Positions 44,857 to 53,715 of a DNA stretch of 64,000 bases are shown here, piece after piece (positions within the stretch are counted from its first letter, which is position 1; each line of letters opens with the position of its first letter). Origin of the DNA: an uncultured Phocaeicola sp. (GTDB taxonomy: Bacteria > Bacteroidota > Bacteroidia > Bacteroidales > Bacteroidaceae). A model generated the notes under the pieces. The model saw only the letters and a program-made list of their open reading frames with translations, did no database searches and was not told the origin of the DNA. The stretch is from NCBI GenBank assembly GCA_944321015.1, contig CALUJS010000002.1, forward strand, positions 62,001 to 126,000, in the 5' to 3' direction. A program made the translations under genes and the position numbers.

Positions 44857-44905
44857 GAAAAACGGCAGGGCCGAGACTTATTCGCATAAGCCGTTGCCCC
44901 GCCGT
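44857..44905 (-). terminator. Terminator after the outer-membrane barrel gene
   Basis: Minus-strand stem ACGGCGGGGC/GCCCTGCCGT (one mismatch) followed by TTTTCG, 31 bp past the stop codon of the 44936-45526 gene. Confidence 0.65.
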
Positions 44906-44935
44906 CTTATTGTTATGGCAAAATTAAAAAAATGC

Positions 44936-45526
44936 TCAGAAGCGGTACCCCACCGTGATGTGGGCCGACATGTTGCGTGCCTTTGCCCTGGGCGAGTCGG
45001 CCACGTTCAGGAAGCCGAAGTCGGCTTCAATTCCCGCCGTGATGTGCTCGAAGTCGAACCCGATGCCCAGCCCCATGCCGAAGTCAAACCGTTTCAACCC
45101 CTCGGAACCGAACGTGTCGACTTCATATGTCCCGCCTTCGGGCATGTCGATTTTGGTCTTTCCGCCCACGCCGCAAGCCAGATAGGGTCCGGCGTTCAGC
45201 AGCAACATCGTTCGCGGAAGCGGTATGCGGTAGGCCGCCATCACGGGCACCTCCAGATAATAGGCGTTGACCGTGGCGTCGCCGATGTTCTCAGGGTCGC
45301 TTGTACCCTTGCGGGTAAACATCAGTCCCGGCTGTATGCCCAGAAAGTCGCTGACGGCAAAGTCGCCGGTTACGCCCATCTTCCACGAGAAGAGGGGACT
45401 GCCGTTCAAATCACCCGTGAAGTTGGAAATACCTATGCCTCCTTTCACGATAAAACCCAAGTCCTGTGCCATGCTTGCGGTGATTCCCGCGAAAGCCATC
45501 AGCACGATAAGCAATGTCTTTTTCAT
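44936..45526 (-). CDS. Small outer-membrane beta-barrel (PorT-like/porin family)
   Basis: 196 aa with signal peptide (KKTLLIVLMAFAGITASMAQ) and eight amphipathic beta strands; it ends HITVGYRF with the aromatic C-terminal residue of outer-membrane proteins. Motifs such as GFIVKGGIGISNFTGDL and AGPYLACGVGGKTKI fit the PorT-like outer-membrane beta-barrel family (OMP_b-brl_2). Function unknown. Single gene; only a weak TACCTTGG-like box is seen upstream. Confidence 0.87.
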   Translation of the reverse strand: MKKTLLIVLMAFAGITASMAQDLGFIVKGGIGISNFTGDLNGSPLFSWKMGVTGDFAVSDFLGIQPGLMFTRKGTSDPENIGDATVNAYYLEVPVMAAYRIPLPRTMLLLNAGPYLACGVGGKTKIDMPEGGTYEVDTFGSEGLKRFDFGMGLGIGFDFEHITAGIEADFGFLNVADSPRAKARNMSAHITVGYRF

Positions 45527-45667
45527 ATATACCTTATTAATATATAACCTGTAAGCAATCTGTCAAGATGATGCTTTATCGAGAGCCAAGGTAGCTATCT
45601 TTTCCAACCTATGCAATTATCTGCCTGAAATTTTATAAGGTTTATGTTTTTTGCCGAAAAGATAGCC

Positions 45668-45762
45668 GCCTTGAGCGGGAATATGACGGCTTGCGAGCGG
45701 ACATATGGAGGCCCGCAAGCGCCCATATGGAGGCTCGCGACCGGATATATGACGGCTCCGGT
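45668..45762. repeat. 22-bp phased dyad array, CATATG family, 4 units
   Basis: AATATG, CATATG, CATATG and TATATG start at 45680, 45702, 45724 and 45746, exactly 22 bp apart, with GAGCGG on the left and GGCTCG or GGCCCG on the right. It lies between the start of the barrel gene and the stop of the DUF3256 gene. Confidence 0.9.
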
Positions 45763-45790
45763 GTCTGTGATTGAATGTCGAGGAACGAGG

Positions 45791-46441
45791 TTACCGGTCG
45801 CAGACGAAGCGTCCTTTCCGCCACACGTAGACGATGGGGGAGCGGCGCAGATAGGGGATTATCTTTTCCCTGTCGTCGCGGTTCATGTAGTCCGGAGTGG
45901 TATAGGTGAACGACAGGTTGTTTCCCTCGGGCGAGAGCGATGCCTTGATGAAGGTGATGTAGGCCTTCAGTCGCAGTTGTTTCAGGCTGTCCGCCTTTTC
46001 CGGCGCCGGGGTGAGAAAGAAATCGTCGGCCGAGGGCATCGCGGGCAGATAGTCGGCCGTGGGGAGTTCCTGCCATGCGGTGGAATAGAAGCGTATGTGG
46101 CTGTCCTCCACCGGCCCTTTGACGGTCTTCACCAAGCAAATCACTGCGGTGGAGTCGCCCGTCGGCAGTCGGCGCATCTCCCACACGCTGCTTTCCGTGA
46201 CTTCGGCCCGCAGGTAGTCGTCGGTCAAGCGGGTCACTTCCGACGTGCGGTTGAAGCGATTGGTCACGCTGGCCTTCATGTTGCTGTCAAGGAAGTCAAC
46301 GCAGTCGGCCCGGTTCACATCGGTCATCACCAGCGAAAGGGTGTCGGGCATGTGGACGAAGAGTTCTTTCATGGTTTGTGCCTGCACGCAGTTGCAGATC
46401 AGCCATGCGAGCGAAAAAGCCAATAGTATGCTGTGTTTCAT
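45791..46441 (-). CDS. DUF3256 family secreted protein
   Basis: 216 aa from the ATG at 46441, giving a signal peptide (KHSILLAFSLAWLICNCVQAQ). Mature start MKELFVHMPDTLSLVMT, then DRADCVDFLDSNMKA-like text and the C-terminal PYLRRSPIVYVWRKGRFV, all features of DUF3256, a Bacteroidales family without known activity. Probably periplasmic. Promoter box TATATTTG at 46464-46471 overlaps the end of the neighbouring EamA gene, which is 10 bp upstream in the same direction. Confidence 0.85.
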   Translation of the reverse strand: MKHSILLAFSLAWLICNCVQAQTMKELFVHMPDTLSLVMTDVNRADCVDFLDSNMKASVTNRFNRTSEVTRLTDDYLRAEVTESSVWEMRRLPTGDSTAVICLVKTVKGPVEDSHIRFYSTAWQELPTADYLPAMPSADDFFLTPAPEKADSLKQLRLKAYITFIKASLSPEGNNLSFTYTTPDYMNRDDREKIIPYLRRSPIVYVWRKGRFVCDR

Positions 46442-46451
46442 GTTTTCGTTG

Positions 46452-47369
46452 TTATTTTGAGCCCAAATATAGGAAAACCATGCCAATTAGCACCAAAGCC
46501 AAATCGACGACCTTGCTTTTTAAGTTCTTTTCACGGAAGAACATGGCGCCGCACAGGAACGATACCACCACGCTGCCGCGTCGCACCATCGACACGATGG
46601 AAATCATGGCTCCGTCGAGGCTGAGGGCATAGAAGTAGACGAAGTCGGCCGCCGAGAGGAATACGGAGATGAGTATGATGCACCAGTCCCAGCGGAAGGG
46701 GGTGGTTGTCTTTCGCTTGGGCAGCCACAGCAGGGCTATCACCGCGCCCATCATGAAGAACTGATAAATGTTATACCACGCCTGCACCAACATGCTGTCC
46801 AGCCCCAGTCCGCCTTCGCTCACGGGGGCCATGAGGTATTTGTCATAGAGGCCGCTGATGGCGCCCGTCACGGCGGCAAGCACCACGTAGAGGATGTATT
46901 TGTTGTGTTTGAAGTCGATGCCTTCCTTCTTGCCCGAACGGCTCAGCATGAAAAAGGAGATGACCGCCATGAGCACGCCGACCCATTGGTACAGGTTCAG
47001 CCGTTCGCCAAACACCAGCAGGGCGCCGATGAGCACCATCACCGGACGAGTGGCGTTGATGGGTCCCACGATGGTGAGCGGCAGGTGTTTCATGCCGAAA
47101 TAGCCGAACGTCCACGACGAGAGCACGATGAAGGATTTGAGCAGCACGTACCTGTGTACTTCCCAACCGGCTTCCGGCACATGGAAGATGGTGCCCTGCA
47201 GGCTGTCGCCCCAATCGGACAGCAGGATGAAAGGCAGGAATATCAGACTGGAAAAGAGGGTGTTCAGGAACAGGACGGGCAGCACGGCGTTGTCGCGCAA
47301 TGATTCTTTCTTGAAGGTGTCATAAAAGCCCAGCAGAACAGCCGAGAGAAAAGCCAATAGTAACCACAT
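46452..47369 (-). CDS. EamA/DMT-family transporter
   Basis: 305 aa from the ATG at 47369 (MWLLLAFLSAVLLGFYD), chosen because upstream codons would lie in the GACAAGG repeats. Ten membrane segments in two EamA halves. Motifs: KHLPLTIVGPINATRPVMVLIG in the first half and SLDGAMISIVSMVRRGSVVV in the second. The drug/metabolite transporter family exports or imports many small molecules; the substrate is unknown. Confidence 0.85.
   Translation of the reverse strand: MWLLLAFLSAVLLGFYDTFKKESLRDNAVLPVLFLNTLFSSLIFLPFILLSDWGDSLQGTIFHVPEAGWEVHRYVLLKSFIVLSSWTFGYFGMKHLPLTIVGPINATRPVMVLIGALLVFGERLNLYQWVGVLMAVISFFMLSRSGKKEGIDFKHNKYILYVVLAAVTGAISGLYDKYLMAPVSEGGLGLDSMLVQAWYNIYQFFMMGAVIALLWLPKRKTTTPFRWDWCIILISVFLSAADFVYFYALSLDGAMISIVSMVRRGSVVVSFLCGAMFFREKNLKSKVVDLALVLIGMVFLYLGSK
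46464..46471 (-). promoter_or_regulatory. -7 box of the DUF3256 gene
   Basis: TATATTTG on the minus strand, 22 bp before the start codon at 46441, within the last codons of the EamA gene. Confidence 0.45.
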
Positions 47370-47399
47370 GATGTAATTGTTTAGTTTGTTTAGGGAGCA

Positions 47400-47500
47400 A
47401 GGTTGCGGCAGACAAGGAAACGAGGACATGGGGACAAGGTTGCCACAAGCCGGGCCACGCGCCTCGCGCGCTTGTTCCCTTGTCAACTCGTCGACTCATC
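47400..47500. repeat. Degenerate GACAAGG repeat in inverted arrangement
   Basis: GACAAGG-like words on the left (GACAAGGAAACGAGGACATG, GGGACAAGG) face their complements on the right (TTGTTCCCTTGTCAACTCG, GTCGACTCATC). A related stretch lies at 51415-51535. It fills most of the gap between divergent EamA and NCS2 genes. Confidence 0.65.
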
Positions 47501-47595
47501 TTCCAAACGGGGTGCAAAGTTACGACGAAATCACGCTCCGCGGATATCCGGGCATAAAAAGTAAAGGGAGAAGAAGGGTTAAAAAAGAAAAACGT

Positions 47596-47603
47596 TACCT
47601 TTG
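47596..47603 (+). promoter_or_regulatory. -7 box of the NCS2 permease gene
   Basis: TACCTTTG, full match to TAnnTTTG, 20 bp upstream of the start codon. Confidence 0.55.
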
Positions 47604-47623
47604 CACGACTTTTTGCAGACGTT

Positions 47624-48913
47624 ATGAAACTACTGACCACACTCTTCGGCTTCGACCCCAAAACGCATTCCGTCAAGACGGAAATCTTTGCGGGCATCAC
47701 CACGTTTCTTACCATGGCCTACATTCTGGCTGTCAACCCGGAGATACTCAGCTCCACGGGTATGAATCGCGAAGCGGTGTTCACCGCCACGGCCTTGGCA
47801 TCCATTCTGGCTACGGTCATCATGTCGGTATGGGCCAAGCTACCTTTTGCCCAGGCGCCGGGTATGGGGCTGAACGCCTTCTTTGCCTACACCATCTGTC
47901 TGAACATGGGCTACAGCTGGCAGTTTGCGCTGACGGCGGTGTTTGTCGAAGGCATTCTGTTCATCCTGCTCACGGTGAGCAATCTGCGCACCATGATAGT
48001 CGATGCCATCCCGGAATCGTTGAAGTATGCCACTACGGTGGGCATCGGGCTGTTTATCGCTTTCATCGGATTGCAGAATGCCGGCATCGTGGTGAGCAAT
48101 CCCTCTACGATGCTTTCCCTGGGACACATCACGTCGGGCGCTCCGCTGTTGGCCATCATCGGCATGGCCGTCACGCTTGTCTTGCTGGTTCATCGTGTGC
48201 GCGGCGGATTGCTGTGGGGGATACTCATCACTACGGCTGTCGGCATTCCAATGGGGATTACTTCCTTTCAGGGTGTGTGCAATCTGCCGCCGTCCGTGGC
48301 CCCGGTGTTCTGTCAGCTGGATTTTACCCATCTGTGGAGCGCCGATATGATTATTGTCGTCTGTACCCTGTTGTTCATGGATTTGTTTGATACCATCGGG
48401 GCCTTCATCGGTGTGGCCACTCGGGCCGGCATGATGAAGGATGGTCAACTTCCGCGTGCCAAACAGGCTTTCATGTCCGATGCCATCGGCACCACGGCGG
48501 GCGCGTTGCTGGGTACGAGCACCATCGTGACCTTTCTCGAAAGCGCTGCGGGCGTCAACGAAGGAGGACGTACGGGGCTGACGTCGTTTACTACGGCCGT
48601 CTGTCTGGGACTTGCATTGTTTTTGTCGCCACTGTTTCTCTCCATCCCGGCGGCGGCCACTTCGGCCGTGCTCATCATCGTTGGCATGATGATGCTCAGT
48701 CCTGTGGTGCACATCGCTCTCGATGACTATACCGAGGCTCTCCCCGCTTTCTTGTGCATCGTGTTGATGCCCCTGGCTTACAGCATTGCCGACGGCATAA
48801 TCATAGGCTTTATCAGCTATGTGGTCATCAATCTGCTCTGTGGAAAGCGCGATAAGATTTCCATCCCGATGTATGTGATGGCCTTGTTGTTCAGCACAAA
48901 GTTCTTATTATAA
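47624..48913 (+). CDS. NCS2-family nucleobase permease (AzgA-like)
   Basis: 429 aa with about 13 membrane segments. Conserved: FAGITTFLTMAYILAVNPEI, QAPGMGLNAFFAYTI, TTVGIGLFIAFIGLQNAGIV, LFMDLFDTIGAFIGVATRAG and GTSTIVTFLESAAGVNEGGR, which define the AzgA (hypoxanthine/guanine/adenine) branch of NCS2. It imports purine bases with protons. A DUF5020 gene follows after 29 bp. Confidence 0.93.
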   Translation: MKLLTTLFGFDPKTHSVKTEIFAGITTFLTMAYILAVNPEILSSTGMNREAVFTATALASILATVIMSVWAKLPFAQAPGMGLNAFFAYTICLNMGYSWQFALTAVFVEGILFILLTVSNLRTMIVDAIPESLKYATTVGIGLFIAFIGLQNAGIVVSNPSTMLSLGHITSGAPLLAIIGMAVTLVLLVHRVRGGLLWGILITTAVGIPMGITSFQGVCNLPPSVAPVFCQLDFTHLWSADMIIVVCTLLFMDLFDTIGAFIGVATRAGMMKDGQLPRAKQAFMSDAIGTTAGALLGTSTIVTFLESAAGVNEGGRTGLTSFTTAVCLGLALFLSPLFLSIPAAATSAVLIIVGMMMLSPVVHIALDDYTEALPAFLCIVLMPLAYSIADGIIIGFISYVVINLLCGKRDKISIPMYVMALLFSTKFLL

Positions 48914-48942
48914 GCAATACTAAATTCAACTACAACAACACA

Positions 48943-49647
48943 ATGATGAAAAAGACGCTCTTGTTGGGCCTGTTCCTTTGCATGGCCTTCCGCGCGGTTG
49001 CACAGAACGTGCAGCTGCATTACGACTTCGGACGAAGCATTTACAGTGAATTGGATGAGGAATCGCGCCCCTTGCTCACCGGCACCGTGGAATATATGAA
49101 AGCTGACAAATGGGGTAGCAGTTATTTCTTTGTCGACTTCGATTGGACCCGGAAGGGGTTGGCTTCGGCCTACACGGAGATATCCCGTGAGCTGAAATTC
49201 TGGGATGCTCCCTTTGCGGCCCATTTCGAGTACAACGGCGGGCTGAGCAACGTGGTGTCGTTTGACAATGCCTATCTCGCAGGCCCCTCTTATGCGTGGA
49301 ACAATGCCGACTTCACCGGCGGATTCGGGCTCAGCATCATGTACAAGTATATCCAGAAACATGAAGACCCGAACAATTTCCAAGTTACCGCCACATGGTA
49401 TGCGCATTGCGTCGGGGGCAAACTCACGTGCAGCGGCTTTGCCGACTTTTGGCGCGAAAAGAATCCTCACGGTTACTTCATCTTCATGAGCGAACCGCAG
49501 TTCTGGCTCAACCTAAACAAGTTCAAAGCCTTCGACAGTCAGTTTAATCTGAGCGTGGGTACTGAAATCGAGCTGACTTACGACTTCAGTTTTCGTGACG
49601 GATTTTATGCCATTCCGACGTTGGCTTTGAAGTGGAGTTTCGATTGA
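48943..49647 (+). CDS. DUF5020 family outer-membrane protein (Tsx-like)
   Basis: 234 aa with signal peptide (MKKTLLLGLFLCMAFRAVAQ) and amphipathic beta strands ending LKWSFD. DUF5020 proteins resemble nucleoside-specific channels (Tsx family) in fold and motifs such as GSSYFFVDFDW and YEISRELKFWD-like text (YTEISRELKFWDAPF). Its place directly after a purine-base permease supports a role in outer-membrane nucleoside or nucleobase entry. That link is inference. Confidence 0.83.
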   Translation: MMKKTLLLGLFLCMAFRAVAQNVQLHYDFGRSIYSELDEESRPLLTGTVEYMKADKWGSSYFFVDFDWTRKGLASAYTEISRELKFWDAPFAAHFEYNGGLSNVVSFDNAYLAGPSYAWNNADFTGGFGLSIMYKYIQKHEDPNNFQVTATWYAHCVGGKLTCSGFADFWREKNPHGYFIFMSEPQFWLNLNKFKAFDSQFNLSVGTEIELTYDFSFRDGFYAIPTLALKWSFD

Positions 49648-49694
49648 GAGCCCGGAAAAAGAGTGTGGTGCTTGGGTAAACCCTTTTTTTAGTC

Positions 49695-49702
49695 TACCTT
49701 TG
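49695..49702 (+). promoter_or_regulatory. Promoter of the AI-2E family gene
   Basis: TACCTTTG with CTTG 20 bp upstream (one mismatch from TTTG), 32 bp before the start codon at 49735. Confidence 0.6.
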
Positions 49703-49734
49703 TCCCGGTACATATTTCTTATCCGGACATTGTT

Positions 49735-50754
49735 ATGAAAGAACGCTATTGGAAATATTCGCTCGTCATCCTTATCATCGGTCTGGGCATTTTGCTTTTT
49801 CGTCAGGCCCAGCCTTTCATGAATGGCATTCTGGGAGGTTTTACACTTTTCATTCTGTTGCGCAACTTTACTTACCGGCTGGAGAAGAGGCTGAGCAAGT
49901 CGTTGGCTGTATGGCTGGTAACCATTGGCACGACGCTGTTTATACTTATCCCGCTGTCACTTTTCGGTTGGGCCATTGTCAATCAGGTGTCGGGGGTGCA
50001 TTTTGATGCGCAGGCCATCATACGGCCGACCAAGCAGGCTGTGGAAATCATTAAGGAATATACCGGTTTCGACTTGCTTTCGGAGAATACCATGCGCTTC
50101 GTGGTGTCTCAGGCGTCGTCCATCGGGCAATCGGTAATGAGCGGAGTGAGCGATGCTGTCATCAACCTGTTTGTAGCCATCATGTTGCTGTTTTTTATGC
50201 TTCACGCGGGGCGGGAGATGGAGCATTATATTTCGAGTCTGTTGCCCTTCAGCGCGGCCGATAAACGCGAAGTGCTGTCGAAGATACAGGTCATTGTGCG
50301 TTCCAATGCCATCGGTATACCGTTGCTGGCCATCATTCAGGGCGTCATTTCATTGGGCGGTTATCTGCTCAGCGGCGCACCCAATCCGTTCCTGGCGGCT
50401 TTGCTTACGGCTTTTGCCTCCATCATCCCCATTGTGGGCACGGCCTTGATATGGGTCCCCATATCGGTCTATTTTCTGCTCGTAGGCGACTGGGTCAGCG
50501 CGCTTATTTTGCTCGGATACGGAGGCATCATCATTGCCCAGTGTGACAATCTTATCCGGTTCATCTTGCAGAAGAAGATGGCCAACATTCACCCGCTCAT
50601 AACGATTTTCGGTGTTGTGGCCGGTCTTCCCATTTTCGGTTTCATGGGCATTATCTTCGGGCCGTTGATTGTGTCGCTCTTCTTGTTGTTTATTGATATG
50701 TTCCGTGCCGAATATCTGACGGATAAGGACGCGCCTTCCTCAGCCGAGGAGTAA
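49735..50754 (+). CDS. AI-2E family permease
   Basis: 339 aa. Paired N-terminal helices (about 9-45), an extended periplasmic segment (about 85-140) and a C-terminal block of helices with PIVGTALIWVPISVYFLL and HPLITIFGVVAGLPIFGFMGI, the signature of the AI-2E/PerM (UPF0118) family. Members include autoinducer-2 exporters and Na+/H+ exchangers, so the name does not fix the function. The 3' end overlaps that of the convergent HAD gene by 15 bp. Confidence 0.88.
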   Translation: MKERYWKYSLVILIIGLGILLFRQAQPFMNGILGGFTLFILLRNFTYRLEKRLSKSLAVWLVTIGTTLFILIPLSLFGWAIVNQVSGVHFDAQAIIRPTKQAVEIIKEYTGFDLLSENTMRFVVSQASSIGQSVMSGVSDAVINLFVAIMLLFFMLHAGREMEHYISSLLPFSAADKREVLSKIQVIVRSNAIGIPLLAIIQGVISLGGYLLSGAPNPFLAALLTAFASIIPIVGTALIWVPISVYFLLVGDWVSALILLGYGGIIIAQCDNLIRFILQKKMANIHPLITIFGVVAGLPIFGFMGIIFGPLIVSLFLLFIDMFRAEYLTDKDAPSSAEE

Positions 50755-51390
50755 GCGTGTCAGTGCCGGCAGGTCGTCGGCTATGTAGGTGGCTCCGGCG
50801 GCTTCGAACTCGGCGCGGCTGCCATAGCCGTATAATACGCCCACTGAATCCAGACCCACGGCGCGGGCGCCCAGAATGTCATGTTTGCGGTCGCCTATCA
50901 TCACGATGTCCGACGTGTCGGTCAGTCCGTTTGTCCGCATGACGTAGCGGATGACTTCTTCCTTGGTGCGGTGGGCATGGTCGTCGCGTCCTCCCACGAA
51001 GGCAAAGCGGTCGGCAATGCCGAAGTGCGACAGCACCAGGTCGGCCATGCGTTGGGGCTTCGACGTGGCCACCATCAATACTTTTCCGGCGGCGCGTGCC
51101 GCGTCCAGAAATTCCACAATGCCCGGATAGAGCGCATTCTCATATACTCCTATTGTTTCGTAACGCTTCCGGTAGATTTTCACTGCTTCATCGGCCTGTT
51201 CGGGCGTGAAGTGATAGAAATCGATGAACGAATCTTCAAGCGGAGGCCCTACGAAACGGAGCAAATCTTCGGGATTGTCCACCCGGATGCCAAACGAGTC
51301 AAGGGCGTACCGGGCCGAACGCACGATGCCGGGAGCCGAGTCGGTGAGGGTGCCATCCAAATCAAGGAACAGATAACGGTAATTCTTCAT
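50740..51390 (-). CDS. HAD hydrolase, phosphoglycolate phosphatase-like
   Basis: 216 aa from the ATG at 51390 (MKNYRYLFLDLDGTLTDSAPG). HAD motif I DLDGT at about 9-13, motif II ATSKPQ, motif III Lys in HRTKEEVI and motif IV MIGDRKHDILGA. A helical cap (about 17-80) marks subfamily I. Related to Gph-type phosphatases; the real substrate could be phosphoglycolate, pyrophosphate or another small phosphate ester. Convergent with the AI-2E gene. Confidence 0.9.
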   Translation of the reverse strand: MKNYRYLFLDLDGTLTDSAPGIVRSARYALDSFGIRVDNPEDLLRFVGPPLEDSFIDFYHFTPEQADEAVKIYRKRYETIGVYENALYPGIVEFLDAARAAGKVLMVATSKPQRMADLVLSHFGIADRFAFVGGRDDHAHRTKEEVIRYVMRTNGLTDTSDIVMIGDRKHDILGARAVGLDSVGVLYGYGSRAEFEAAGATYIADDLPALTRLLLG

Positions 51391-51414
51391 GTTGTTTACG
51401 GGTTTTAGGGAACG

Positions 51415-51535
51415 GGTTGACAAGGGGACAAGGGAGCGAGGGGACAAAAAATGAGTGGACAAGGAGACGGGACGCTTCTGGTGCTTTTCCTCGTCATCTT
51501 GTCCACTCGTCAGTCTTATTTGTTCCCTTACCAGG
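51415..51535. repeat. Degenerate GACAAGG repeat in inverted arrangement
   Basis: TTGACAAGGGGACAAGG and GAGGGGACAA words are followed by the complementary CATCTTGTCCACTCGTC and TTTGTTCCCTT. Related to 47400-47500. It spans the space between the HAD gene start and the stop of the second YidE/AspT-type gene. Confidence 0.65.
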
Positions 51536-51539
51536 CTCC

Positions 51540-53210
51540 TTATCCTGCCATGAACAATATTAGCAGCTGTGCAGTGAGGATGCGCAGGAACATGGCCAGC
51601 GGGTAGACCGTAGAGTAACCTACTGACGGCGCATCGTAGTTGCAGGCCTGGTTGGCGTAAGCCAAGGCAGGGGGGTCGGTGTTGCTACCGGCAATCAGAC
51701 CCATTAGGGTGAAATAGTTCATCTTATATTTCCAACGGGCCACCATGCCCATGATGAGCAAGGGGATGACGGTAATCAGGAATCCGCAACCCACGTAGAG
51801 CAGGCCGTCGCCTTCGACCACAGTCTGTACGAAGTTGGCGCCCGCCTTGATGCCCACGCTGGCCAGGAAGAGCACAAGGCCGATTTCGCGCAACATCAGG
51901 TTGGCGCTCATCGTGGTATAGGTCACCAAGTGGAGCTTGTAGCCGAAACGGCCAATCAGGATGGCCACTACCAACGGACCGCCCGCCAAACCGAGCTTCA
52001 ACGGTGTCGGCATGTCGGGGATGGCGATAGGCAGACTGCCCAGCAGGATGCCCAGCAGGATACCCACGAAGATGGTCACGATGTTCGGGTGGTCGAGACG
52101 CTTCAACTGGTTACCCAGCAAGTGTGCCACACGCGCCACGGCATCTTCCGGACCCACGCACATCACGCGGTCGCCCACCTGCAGCGTCAGGTTGCGTGCG
52201 GCAAACAAGTCCATACCCGAGCGGTTGACACGGGTCACGTTGACGCCATACATGCTGCTGAAGTGCAACTCGCCGAGCGTTTTGCCGTTGATGTTCGGTT
52301 GAGTCACCAGGATGCGGCGCGACACCATCGGCATGTCCTGCTTCTCCCAGTCGACTTCTACTTTCGGGCCGATGAACGCAATGATAGGCTCGGCGTCGTC
52401 TTCGGCACAGACGATGAAGAGCTGGTCGCCCATGTGGAACACCGTCTCGCGGGTAGGGATGGACACATGCCCGTTGTGGAGGATGCGGCTGCACACGAAG
52501 TCGCGTCCCAGGAAGTTTTTCACTTGCGACAGGGTTTTGCCGTTCAGCGCGTCGTTGTGCATCTCCAGGTGCATGAAGTAAGGCTTCATGTGCGGGTTCT
52601 CAGCCTCCGCCTGCGCGATTTTTTCTTCCTCTTTCTGCAGGTTGACCCGGCAGATGTAACGGATGGCAATGGTAGAACCGATGATGCCCAGCACGCCAAG
52701 CGGATAGGCGCAGGCATAACCCATGGCAATTTCAGGACCGTCATAGTTCATGCCGTGCAGTGCCTCGTTGGCCGCACCAAGTCCCGGAGTGTTCGTTACC
52801 GCTCCGCACAGGATGCCTACCATCATGGCCATGTCCACACGTCCGTTCAGTCCGTAATACAAGGCCAGAGCCACCACGATGTTCAACACCACGATGCCCA
52901 CGGCAACGAGGTTCATCGATACGCCTCCTTTCTTGAACGAAGAGAAGAACGACGGTCCGACTTGCAAACCGATACAGAAAACAAACAGAATCAATCCGAA
53001 GTCCTGCAGAAAGGACAGGATGGATTCGTTCCCCGTGAACCCGAAGTGCCCCGCCACAATGCCGGCGAACAACACGAAGGTCACTCCCAGGGAGATTCCG
53101 AAAATCTTAATCTTGCCCAGCAGTACGCCGACTGAAATGACGAGCGCATATAGCAGCACAATGTGAGCCACTGAATTCGGGTCAAGAAACAAAGCTTGTA
53201 ACCAATTCAT
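51540..53210 (-). CDS. YidE/AspT-type transporter with RCK_C (TrkA-C) domains
   Basis: 556 aa from the ATG at 53210 ([18 protein letters not shown]); upstream in-frame codons overlap the promoter. Same layout as 43119-44783: membrane half, two RCK_C modules (about 215-385, [17 protein letters not shown] and [17 protein letters not shown]), membrane half ending with [28 protein letters not shown] text. The shared phrases SANLMLR and [18 protein letters not shown] show paralogy. Substrate unknown. Confidence 0.9.
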   Translation of the reverse strand: MNWLQALFLDPNSVAHIVLLYALVISVGVLLGKIKIFGISLGVTFVLFAGIVAGHFGFTGNESILSFLQDFGLILFVFCIGLQVGPSFFSSFKKGGVSMNLVAVGIVVLNIVVALALYYGLNGRVDMAMMVGILCGAVTNTPGLGAANEALHGMNYDGPEIAMGYACAYPLGVLGIIGSTIAIRYICRVNLQKEEEKIAQAEAENPHMKPYFMHLEMHNDALNGKTLSQVKNFLGRDFVCSRILHNGHVSIPTRETVFHMGDQLFIVCAEDDAEPIIAFIGPKVEVDWEKQDMPMVSRRILVTQPNINGKTLGELHFSSMYGVNVTRVNRSGMDLFAARNLTLQVGDRVMCVGPEDAVARVAHLLGNQLKRLDHPNIVTIFVGILLGILLGSLPIAIPDMPTPLKLGLAGGPLVVAILIGRFGYKLHLVTYTTMSANLMLREIGLVLFLASVGIKAGANFVQTVVEGDGLLYVGCGFLITVIPLLIMGMVARWKYKMNYFTLMGLIAGSNTDPPALAYANQACNYDAPSVGYSTVYPLAMFLRILTAQLLILFMAG

Positions 53211-53254
53211 GATATGTTCTTTTGTTGTTTTATTATGTTTTTTTAAAATTGCCC

Positions 53255-53287
53255 CAAAATTAGGCAAACATTACGACACCACCCAAA
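53255..53287 (-). promoter_or_regulatory. Promoter of the second YidE/AspT-type gene
   Basis: Minus-strand -7 box TAATTTTG (53255-53262) and TTTG (53284-53287) separated by 21 bp, 45 bp before the start codon at 53210. Confidence 0.65.
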
Positions 53288-53353
53288 GTTACCCAGACTT
53301 TTTTTACCCAAATCAGGCCAAAACAAAGACTCTGCCAAAAAACAAACTTTTTA

Positions 53354-53386
53354 TTTGGATGCCTTACATCTTTTTTCATACCTTTG
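53354..53386 (+). promoter_or_regulatory. Promoter of the cobalamin riboswitch operon
   Basis: TTTG (53354-53357), 21-bp spacer and TACCTTTG (53379-53386), a full Bacteroides consensus. Transcription would begin just before the riboswitch. Confidence 0.75.
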
Positions 53387-53392
53387 CTGCGT

Positions 53393-53582
53393 TTTGGTGC
53401 GAATACCTCCATCACTACGGAGGAATGCGTGAAAAGGGAACCGGGTGAGAATCCCGGACAGACCCGCTGCTGTGAATTCCATCCAAATGTTTCAGGAGAA
53501 CACTCCTTCATGCCACTGTCCGCACATCGCAGACGGGAAGGCTTCCTGAAACAGGAATAAGTCAGAAGACCTGCCAAGACAT
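53393..53582 (+). ncRNA. Cobalamin (B12) riboswitch
   Basis: About 190-nt leader with the B12-box landmarks in order: P3-type stem ACCTCC/GGAGG, the core GGGAACCGGGTGAGAATCCC and its GGACAGACCCGC continuation with CTGTGAA, a long variable stem and the closing GTCAGAAGACCTGCC. It precedes a TonB-receptor gene. In this class bound cobalamin usually blocks ribosome access or continued transcription, so the receptor should be made when B12 is scarce. Confidence 0.95.
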
Positions 53583-53715
53583 ATATTTGTTTTTCAAGCT
53601 TTCGGGTAATAAAGCTGTAAAAACCATCGAGCCGGAGTATTCTATACACTCCTTGTCTCCCTGTCGGCAATTTATTTATCCGAAAGCCATTCAAACAGAA
53701 TTATTACAGAATGGC

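Noticed and set aside
45668..45762. Reading the CATATG array as a transcription terminator
   Set aside because: The palindromes are short, lack T-runs and occur both upstream and downstream of genes, so termination alone does not explain them.
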